This document shows, in pieces, positions 1-7,400 of a stretch of 7,850 nucleotides of DNA. The stretch lies in assembly GCA_913057815.1 (NCBI GenBank), contig CAJXOV010000090.1, positions 1 to 7,850 on the forward strand, written 5' to 3'. Source of the DNA: an uncultured Flavobacteriales bacterium. GTDB taxonomy: Bacteria > Bacteroidota > Bacteroidia > Flavobacteriales_D > Sanyastnellaceae. The number at the start of each line of letters is the position of its first letter. Positions within the stretch are counted from its first letter, which is position 1. The notes under the pieces are model-generated. The model was not told the DNA's origin and made no database searches. It saw nothing but the letters and a program-made list of their open reading frames with translations. A program made the translations under genes and the position numbers.

Positions 1-44
1 ATGTAGAGAGGTCTCGTGGGCTCGGAGATGTGTATAAGAGACAG
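1..44 (+). other. Untrimmed Illumina Nextera i7-side adapter (artefact)
   Basis: This is not genomic. Bases 26-44 are the 19-bp Tn5 mosaic end AGATGTGTATAAGAGACAG. Bases 11-25 are the Nextera read-2 primer part GTCTCGTGGGCTCGG. Bases 3-10 (GTAGAGAG) match, from memory, the adapter-strand form of Nextera index N707, and AT at 1-2 continues the P7 side. The same sequence occurs inverted at the other contig end. Genomic sequence starts at about 45, so any start codon or upstream signal read from this stretch is meaningless. Confidence 0.98.
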
Positions 45-877
45 GGATGGTAAATGGAAAGCACTTAGCTAAAGACCATGCTGTGAGATTACTCTTAGAG
101 GCTTTTAAAAACATAAAAATTAAAGGCCCTGTACCTAAGAAAATGCAGCCTACGGTGTTTTCAAATGCTGCTAGTTCAGGAAAGAAAATAGAGATCTATA
201 CCACTGATAAGAATAAACCAGAAAAAATCTGGATTAGCGCTGGAAACACTTCAGATCATCATGGAGATTATTTTATACTAGAGATTCCAGGTCAAGGAAT
301 TAGCCCAGAACCTTTTGTAGTGGATATGCCAATGTTCGCGGGGTTTTTAACTGCACGGTTTTTCACATTTGAGAATGATTGGAGATATTCTGGAGTATTT
401 GAATATCCAAATTTGGAGTTTAATAAAATAGAAGTGAAACAAAACTTCAGACCTGAGGAAAGCTTTTCATTGAAGTGGGAAGGAGAAAATAATATTGTAG
501 TTAAAAATGCTAAGGGAGATCTCGTAAATTATTTAGATACGTTTATAGCCAAAGATTACATCTTACGGTATAAAAAAATACACTTAGAAACGTATAATAA
601 CTATTTAGATGCTCACGGTATAGATAGTGTTTTGAACCTCACTCCGCATTGGGAAATTATAGTTACCGAGAATTCTGGAGAAAAGAAAAAAGTTGAATTG
701 TTTCATCTTCCTGGCAATGGTAATTACCATGATTTTGAAGGAAACGAGTTTGTCTATAATCAAGATGTAATGCTAGGGACAATGGGTAACGGTGAAGTGT
801 TTAAAGTACAGTATTCTGCTGTTTTTAAGCCATTGTTAGTTCCTTTAAACTATTTCGAAAAGGTTATCGGTGGTTGA
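45..877 (+). CDS. DUF4340-like protein, 5'-truncated by the contig end
   Basis: Function is unknown. The protein resembles the DUF4340 family of Bacteroidota, judged by recalled family pattern and not by a search. Numbering from the ATG at 47, visible signatures are VNGKHLA (2-8), the helix LLLEAFKNIKIKGPVPK (15-31), a SSGKKIEIYT strand (43-52), PFVVDMP (89-95), and the typical GFLTARFFTFENDWR (99-113) followed by VFEYP. The C-terminal half (about 170-276) is mixed alpha/beta with no catalytic motif I recognise. The ATG at 47 is probably an internal Met. Homologs usually have a conserved Trp just before VNGK, and the two genomic bases GG at 45-46 would complete a TGG codon in frame. The missing N-terminus probably carried a membrane anchor and some 70 residues (inference). 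It converges on and overlaps the next gene, so it belongs to a different transcript. Confidence 0.75.
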
Positions 878-1448
878 TGACAATGGCCTTTTTAAAGGAG
901 GCTCCTTCTCCATCTACTTTTATAAAGTACATTCCTTCTATAACCTGAGATGTTTCTAGTACACAGCTGCTCTCATCAGTTTCTCCTGTAAGAACCGTGT
1001 TTCCGTATCTATCTATTAAATTAACTGTATATGTAGTGTTGGGTTTATCAGCATTAATTACTAGCCAAGCGTTGGCAGGATTAGGATAAACTAAAAGGTC
1101 AAAGCTTAGGGATTCAAAAAATACATCTATGGTCTCACTAAATTTCACTTCACCATACCGAGTCTTCATTTTTATTCTAAAAGAATTGATCCCATCGGTG
1201 GGAGCATGATCCGTTGAAGAGAACAATTCTTGGTCTACTTTAGGTCTTATAAAATGTATACCACTCCATTTGTTTTCATCATCTAGTTTTTGAAGCTCAA
1301 AAAAGTGTGATTTAAAAGCTTCAGGTTTCTGCCAGTTAACTTCAATTTCACCATTTATTATTTCATAATTGAGACCTAAGGATGCATCCTGTGCGTTACC
1401 TAAAGAAAAGCCCATACATAAAATGAGAGTATAAAAAATCCTAGCCAT
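864..1448 (-). CDS. Small secreted protein with T9SS type A sorting domain
   Basis: This 194-residue protein is probably exported through Sec and then T9SS. Residues 1-19 form a signal peptide (Arg at 3, a hydrophobic core, small residues ending GNA before Gln20). Residues about 25-110 look like a fibronectin-III-like beta domain, with the pattern GEIEVNW...FFELQK...INSFRIK. Residues about 115-194 are a type A sorting domain with YPNP at 121-124, LIDRYGN, GMYFIKV and a final KKAIVINHR. The start at 1448 was chosen because the signal peptide begins there; the longer reading from a TTG at 1526 would add 26 residues ahead of it. No Shine-Dalgarno is seen, as usual in Bacteroidota. It lies 80 bp downstream of the protease gene on the same strand, and its stop lies inside the 3' end of the convergent DUF4340-like gene. 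There is no catalytic motif, so the role is unknown; an adhesin or surface accessory protein is possible. Confidence 0.85.
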   Translation of the reverse strand: MARIFYTLILCMGFSLGNAQDASLGLNYEIINGEIEVNWQKPEAFKSHFFELQKLDDENKWSGIHFIRPKVDQELFSSTDHAPTDGINSFRIKMKTRYGEVKFSETIDVFFESLSFDLLVYPNPANAWLVINADKPNTTYTVNLIDRYGNTVLTGETDESSCVLETSQVIEGMYFIKVDGEGASFKKAIVINHR

Positions 1449-1528
1449 GTTTTCAAATATTGTTATTTGATTTACGACTAGGATTAAAAGATGTTTCCAT
1501 GCCTTGGTTAAAAGGCTGCGTTGCAATA

Positions 1529-4351
1529 TTAATTTAAGATCACTCTCGTAGTAGATAGTGAATGTGTATCGAAGATTCGAATTATGTAAGATCCCTTATC
1601 TAATGCTTCTACATTTATGCTGTAGATCCCTTCATTATTGACTTTTTCCGATATAACAAGTCTCCCTGTGGCATCTAGCATTTCAATTATTTGGTCTCCG
1701 TTTACTCCATCAATAAAAAGTTTAGTTTTTACTGGATTAGGGTAGATGTTGAATTGACTGACAAAGTTCTCGGATATGCCTGTCGTTAAATCTGAACCAT
1801 CACAATCTTGATCAATTCCATCATCAAGTATCTCTGGACTACCTGGATTAATACTACTGTCAGTGTCGTCACAGTCCAAATCATTTAGTACATATCCATT
1901 CGGTTGAGAACAATCAATTACAGAAACACCAGGGTTTCCAAATGAGTCATTATCATCATCTTCATAATAAACTTGAGTATCTAAATTGTCATCGATACCT
2001 CCCACGCAGTCATCATCTGCATTGTTACAAACTTCAGCCATTCCTGGATTGATGTTTGAATTTGAATCATTACAGTCATCTCCATTGTCAGTGTAGCCAT
2101 CAGGCTGGAAACACGATGTTATGCTTACATTAGGATGTCCATATCCGTCATCATCATTATCAATATAGTATATACTTGAAATGAATCCTTCATCAATTAA
2201 ACCATCGCAGTTGTTATCAATTCCATCACATATTTCATTCATATTAGGATTAATGCTGGCATTTTCATCATCACAATCACCACTTATAGCAACATATCCA
2301 TCAGGAGTAAAACAACTAAAAGTTGAAATATCAGGATTTCCGAATCCATCCTCATCAGTATCTAACCAGTATTCATTAATTATAAAATTCTCGTCAATGG
2401 TGCCATTGCAGTTATTATCAACTCCATCACATAACTCGGGAGCGCCTGGATAAATAGAATCATCACCATCATTACAATCTCCTTCTGATACTAGGAATCC
2501 ATCATCATCTAAGTCTATTTCTGCTAGACAAAAATCGATTGTGATTGTTTCTCCAAAGTTAGGATCAGCCATATCATAAATGATTACTCCTTCAGCATCG
2601 GTAATGATTAAATCTCCATCAGTTCCACAACCATTCCATTGAGATCCAAAGAAGCCATCTCCATAGGAATCACTTAAAACTAGTGTATAACATTCAGCAG
2701 GAATACATAGTTGAATTTCATCAGTACTACCTCCTGTTTCAGCATCTCCTTCAGAACCAGCGTATGTGTTTTCCTCCACTTCATAAATAATCTGATTCGT
2801 ACTATTAATTAATTGCCAGCTAGTTTCTGAACCATAGCAGTCTAATGTGAAGTTTAAAGTTACTCCTGCGTCTAGACAAGGATATATACATGAACCATCA
2901 TCCAGTTCTGCCTCTGAGTCGAAGTTCAATGCTTCAGGGTCCGTGCATCCACTTACCGTTGGGTCGCTGCATGGTGCATATGTTCCATTTAGTGTTAGAA
3001 CTCCGGAATTTGTAGGATCCAAGAAAAATTTTAATTGTTCAAAATCTTGATTTCCGTTATCATCCCAGTTATAAGACATTTTCCCATAGAAATCTGGACT
3101 GTTGGGAGAATCACAAAAAGAGCTTCCTCCTGTTAATTGTCCAACTATTAATCCGTCAGCATTAAAAATTGGAGACCCTGAAGAACCACCTTCGGTAACT
3201 CCGTGACCGTTAGCTGTAGCAGTCCAAATAACTCTCCAATGCGAACCATTGGCAGAACCCCATTGACTTGATGTTAGGCTGTTATTGTATGTACTTATCT
3301 TTTTATAATCACCAGATGGGTGGTGAATTCCAACTCCGCTTGAACTTGCATTTGTATTGGCATTCCATCCATTGTAATAAACGTCTAAAGAAGAAGGTAA
3401 ACTTGATGTAATTTCGGTAAGAAGAAAATCCGATCCTGAATTACCACCTCCATCATTACTGTATGCTAATCTTGTGCTTCCAGTGAAAGATTGAGTGCCA
3501 GCAGGATTTGAAGCTCCACATGAACTTGCCTGATAGTTAAAATAGTAAATGTATTGATTGTATTGAGCAGGAGAGGAGTCCTCACCACAATGCCAAGCTG
3601 TTAATACATAAGGAGCACAATCTAGAGATGTATTGTTCACTAGTGAGCCACTACACCATCCTTGGCCTTGATTACTCGTTAATAAAATTCTTACTACTCC
3701 TTTTTCTTCATCAGTCCAATTGTTACCCTCTGAACAAGTTACATCTACCTGACATGGGTCAGATCCTCCTCTAAGTTCACCACTAACTTCGGCAAATGCG
3801 TTTCTATATACATACCCGATTTTATTTATAGAAATTACATTTTCTCCAATATCACTATACGGTTCAAAGAGTTCCAGAATAACTGACTCTCCCAATACAT
3901 TTCCAGTAGCAAATAATCCTACTTCTTTATTGTTTGCTGAAGTAAATCCTCCAAGGACCATACTTCTATCTGAACTGTAAATATGTAAAACAGAGTTGTC
4001 AGCTAAATGAAAATTATTGTATAAGAAATTGGTAGCTTGTGCTTCTCTAGCTGTAATTTTTAATCTCCAAACTCGGTCACCATTATCTAACATATGAAAC
4101 GTGCCTGAATTTAATAATGTAAAATCAGTTTCAATATATCTAGAAAACAACTCTAATTGGCCTTCGTTAGATCGTAATTGGTCTTCTTGATCTATTTGAA
4201 AAAAATCTAGCGGTGCAAATTCATGCAAATCGAATTCTTGACTTTCTATTTCGTTGACTAAGAATGATAATGGGGTTCCTCCGTTGGACTGTTGAGCGTA
4301 CGCAAACGCACAAAGCAGCATAAAGAATGCTGATAAACATATTGATTTCAT
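1529..4351 (-). CDS. Secreted trypsin-like (lysyl-endopeptidase-type) serine protease with MopE repeats and T9SS domain
   Basis: Complete 940-residue multidomain protein. A signal peptide spans 1-19 (cut after AYA), and a propeptide-like region about 20-195. The S1-type protease domain spans about 198-460, beginning DPCQVDVTC. The triad is His254 (TAWHC), Asp308 (SGSDFLL) and Ser391 (GGSSGSP). The spacing resembles Achromobacter lysyl endopeptidase (His57, Asp113, Ser194 from memory), and Asp420 in DFYGK may be the S1-pocket Asp, suggesting cleavage after Lys or Arg (inference). Next come a CTDPEALNF...DDGSC motif (469-488), a DSYGDG-containing beta module (about 493-609), four MopE-type repeats (about 613-855) and a type A sorting domain (862-940, YPNP at 870-873). 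The ATG is preceded by an A-rich leader without a Shine-Dalgarno. The gene lies 69 bp downstream of the propeller gene, with which it shares three modules. The likely location is the cell surface or medium. Confidence 0.92.
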   Translation of the reverse strand: MKSICLSAFFMLLCAFAYAQQSNGGTPLSFLVNEIESQEFDLHEFAPLDFFQIDQEDQLRSNEGQLELFSRYIETDFTLLNSGTFHMLDNGDRVWRLKITAREAQATNFLYNNFHLADNSVLHIYSSDRSMVLGGFTSANNKEVGLFATGNVLGESVILELFEPYSDIGENVISINKIGYVYRNAFAEVSGELRGGSDPCQVDVTCSEGNNWTDEEKGVVRILLTSNQGQGWCSGSLVNNTSLDCAPYVLTAWHCGEDSSPAQYNQYIYYFNYQASSCGASNPAGTQSFTGSTRLAYSNDGGGNSGSDFLLTEITSSLPSSLDVYYNGWNANTNASSSGVGIHHPSGDYKKISTYNNSLTSSQWGSANGSHWRVIWTATANGHGVTEGGSSGSPIFNADGLIVGQLTGGSSFCDSPNSPDFYGKMSYNWDDNGNQDFEQLKFFLDPTNSGVLTLNGTYAPCSDPTVSGCTDPEALNFDSEAELDDGSCIYPCLDAGVTLNFTLDCYGSETSWQLINSTNQIIYEVEENTYAGSEGDAETGGSTDEIQLCIPAECYTLVLSDSYGDGFFGSQWNGCGTDGDLIITDAEGVIIYDMADPNFGETITIDFCLAEIDLDDDGFLVSEGDCNDGDDSIYPGAPELCDGVDNNCNGTIDENFIINEYWLDTDEDGFGNPDISTFSCFTPDGYVAISGDCDDENASINPNMNEICDGIDNNCDGLIDEGFISSIYYIDNDDDGYGHPNVSITSCFQPDGYTDNGDDCNDSNSNINPGMAEVCNNADDDCVGGIDDNLDTQVYYEDDDNDSFGNPGVSVIDCSQPNGYVLNDLDCDDTDSSINPGSPEILDDGIDQDCDGSDLTTGISENFVSQFNIYPNPVKTKLFIDGVNGDQIIEMLDATGRLVISEKVNNEGIYSINVEALDKGSYIIRIFDTHSLSTTRVILN
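1787..2515 (-). repeat. Four MopE-type Asp/Cys-rich repeats in the protease gene
   Basis: The region encodes protease residues about 613-855. Each repeat of about 62 residues follows the pattern YxDxDxDGxG, a middle Cys, PDGY, then GDCxDxxxxINPGxxExCDGxDNNCDGxIDE. The first copy lacks the middle Cys/PDGY part, and the last lacks the final Cys pair (EILDDGIDQDCDG). The pattern matches repeats named after the copper-binding protein MopE of Methylococcus. In Bacteroidota such arrays usually precede the sorting domain and are thought to be calcium-binding stalks; no binding can be shown here. Confidence 0.85.
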
Positions 4352-4380
4352 TTATTATTTTTAAAGGTCACCGCAAGTTA

Positions 4381-4403
4381 ATCCATACCCATTGTTTATG
4401 GAT
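4381..4403 (-). other. Intergenic hairpin between propeller and protease genes
   Basis: A perfect 7-bp inverted repeat, ATCCATA and TATGGAT, encloses a 9-base loop in the 69-bp gap (4352-4420) between the propeller stop and the protease start. On the minus strand no U-run follows the second arm, so it does not fit an intrinsic terminator. It could be an mRNA 3'-end or processing structure, or chance in AT-rich DNA. I see no convincing Bacteroidota promoter (TTG with TAnnTTTG) in this gap. Confidence 0.25.
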
Positions 4404-4420
4404 GTAGGAATTTGGATAAT

Positions 4421-7400
4421 TTACTCACAGAATGATCCGAATAAACCTAGAAAGAGTCCAATATCGGTTGTGTTTACAAAACCATCCGAGTTAAGATCAG
4501 TTTCACAAACACCGATGCATCCATAATCGGCTAATAGATACAAAACATCGTTTATAGAAACAATTCCATCCAAGTCAAAATCCCCCTGACAGTGTAATTC
4601 TTCATCTTGATCGATAATTAGGTTACAGTTATTATCTATACCTTCATTTGTACCCGGAGCGTTGGGATATACATCATTTCTAGTGTCATCACAATCAAGA
4701 GAATTAGAAACAAGACCCACTGATTCTTGACAAGCTAGCAAAGAATTCCCGAGATCTCCAAATCCATCTAAATCAGAATCGGTATAGAAAATTAGCATGT
4801 TTTCGTCTATTTGCAAATCACAGTTATCATCAATGTTATTTCCGCAAATTTCAGTCGAGCTAGGATTAATGTTTTCATCACTATCGTTACAATCTAAAGA
4901 GTTTAGAACATCATAGTTTCCTGAGGCTAAGCACGACATAATAAAATCTGTAGAACCATAACCATCCTGATCATCATCTAGGAAATATTGAGTTTGACTA
5001 AATCCTTCATCTATTTGGCCATCACAATTATTATCTATTCCATCACATATTTCCATTGATCCAGGATTGATAGTGTTTATAAGAGGTTCACAGTCACCGC
5101 CAATATTTACAAAATTTGAAGGTTGATCACAATTTGAAACTGAAAGATTATCATCTCCGTATCCATCCGAATCACCATCATAATACCAAAGAATAGGAAA
5201 AGTACAACTTCCATCGTCCGTAATGGCATTACTGTCATAATTACAAGCTGTAGGAGAGGTACAACCTTCATCACTTCCTGCTACTAAACAAAATGGTTCT
5301 ATTGCGCTAAACCCAAAGTTTGCTTGAGCCATACTTACTATTGTTTGCCCCATATTGTCTACTACGCTGTAATTTCCATCAGCACAAGAGCTGCTTGTAA
5401 GACCATCTCCATAGCTATCAGTAATTACTAATTCGTAACATCCTGGAGTTAAACAGAATTCATTCGAATAAGTCGTTTCGTTTTGAAGAGAGCCGGTTAG
5501 AGTAGAATACAATTTGGCTCCTAAATCGTCATTTAAATCCCATCCAGTTTCATTAGAAAAGCAGTCAGTAGTAAGATTAAACGTCACCACTTGTCCATTT
5601 AGAACGGTTTGATAATTAGTGCTTGAACTGTTATTAAGAGTGTTTTCGTCTGCAATTCCATTTGGGTTAGTAACTTCTAAATTGAACACGTGTGAGCCAG
5701 AAAGTGAGTTAAAAGTAGGGATGTTAACAGTTGTATTAGAACCAACAACTAAACTCCCTGTCCAATTATGAAATAAGGTAGTTCCTCCATCTATATCATA
5801 TTCAATTGTCATTGAGGTGATCGTTGATGTTCCGATATTTCTTATAACCACAGTAGCGTCCGTGGATTCTTGGCAGTATACACCACTTGGTTCATCTAAT
5901 GAAAGAATCATAACATCAGTATCATATTGCACCGCATCATAAACTCCACTTTCCCATACTCCACGACCATATGTACCAATTCTAATTAGTCCAACAGCTT
6001 CATTTATTTCAATATCATTTACTATTACATTAGGAAGATTATCATTGAATGGCTGCCAGCTGCCTAATAGATCACTATAATAATAAACTCCAATATCCAT
6101 TCCTAAATAAACTCCATCATGAGTAGAGTTGTACTTGACAATATTAGCAGGTAAATTAGGTAGATTTAGCGTGATGTTTTGCCAAGTAGCACCACCATTT
6201 ACCGATTTGTAAACTTTTTCATTACTATTCCATCCAGATCTAGTTATCCAGATTTCGTTAAAATTTGACGGATTTATTTCTAAAGAAGTCATAGAAGCAC
6301 TAAAAGGTAAATTAATGTTTGTAAAAGTCGTTCCACCATCCAATGTCCTGGCTAGATCGCTTCCGCTCGAGGCATACATTATATTAGAATTACCTTCGTA
6401 AACTTCAACTATAGAAAGGAGGGAAGGGAAGTTATATGTACTAATTGGATTCCATCCTGAGCCTATGATATATTCATATACATCATTATATCCTGCAATT
6501 ATTCTAGTGCCATTTGGATCATAGCTCATCGGAGTTACCCATCTTCCTCCTTCGGGACTCCCAACGCCATTTAGGTTGAATCCACCGTTACTGGTGTAAT
6601 AGAGTGATCCATTTTGAATCATACCCCAAATTTCATTTGAATTATTAGGGTTCACTGCTGATCCCATTCCGTCTGCTCCATAATAACATTTCCAAGCTCC
6701 ATTAGTATAGGCGTATCCTCCATTATCTTGAAGTCCTCCACATAAAGTTGAAACATCGGATTGTGAACCGGCTATTGTATAGTATTGACCTATCTGTAGT
6801 CCATCTGATAAATCGGTAAAAGAACTTCCGTTATTAGAAGATTTATAAACTCCACCATCACTACCACAATATAAATTACCGTTATAATAATTTAAATAGT
6901 GAATATCAGCATGTGTATATGAAGCTCCTGAAGGATTACTCCAACTGTTGATTTCTGTCCAAGAAACACCACCATCCAAACTTCTCCAAACATTAAGAAC
7001 ACCAGCTAATAATATATCTGGATTAGTGTCAGAAACAGTTACAGCCATATCATACCAAGCTTGTCCAGATCCATTAAAGATGTCTGTTGTAGTGTTTTGA
7101 GCTGAGAAACTTATTCCTGAGTTGGTAGATTTGTAAATTCCTCCAAAAGACCAATCGCTGGCTGCGGCAAGAATGTAAACTACATCTGGCGCAGCTGGAG
7201 AAACAGTTACAGCCAGTCTATTAGAACCACTTGGTAATCCCGAAGAAATATTGAATGTTCCACCACCGTTGGTTGAATAGTAGCAGGTGTCGTCAGTAAC
7301 AGCATACACTGTTAGTGGATCATTAGGTTTTAGAGCTATGTCTCTAATATCACCTGATTGAATTTGCGTCCATGCATTACCACTGTTTGTTGATTTGAAC

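Noticed and set aside
895..907. AAGGAG/CTCCTT palindrome just after the plus-strand stop as a terminator, or as a Shine-Dalgarno
   Set aside because: It lies within the coding end of the minus-strand gene, leaves almost no loop, is not followed by a T-run, and no gene starts after it.
1454..1461. AATATTTG on the minus strand as a Bacteroidota -7 box (TAnnTTTG)
   Set aside because: It has one mismatch, sits only 5 bases from the ATG at 1448, and no TTG-type -33 element lies at the right distance.
1501..1516. GCCTT/AAGGC hairpin between the protease and the small T9SS gene as a terminator
   Set aside because: The stem is only 5 bp and no T-run follows on the minus strand.
1449..1526. N-terminal extension of the small T9SS protein from a TTG at 1526
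   Set aside because: It would place 26 residues before an obvious signal peptide; the ATG at 1448 explains the protein better.
2181..2453. 90-codon plus-strand reading frame inside the protease gene
   Set aside because: It is antisense to the MopE-type repeats; its Ser/Pro-rich composition mirrors the repetitive Asp/Gly codons, and it has no recognisable domain.
2847..3050. 67-codon plus-strand reading frame
   Set aside because: It is antisense to the well-supported protease gene and has no domain or start context of its own.
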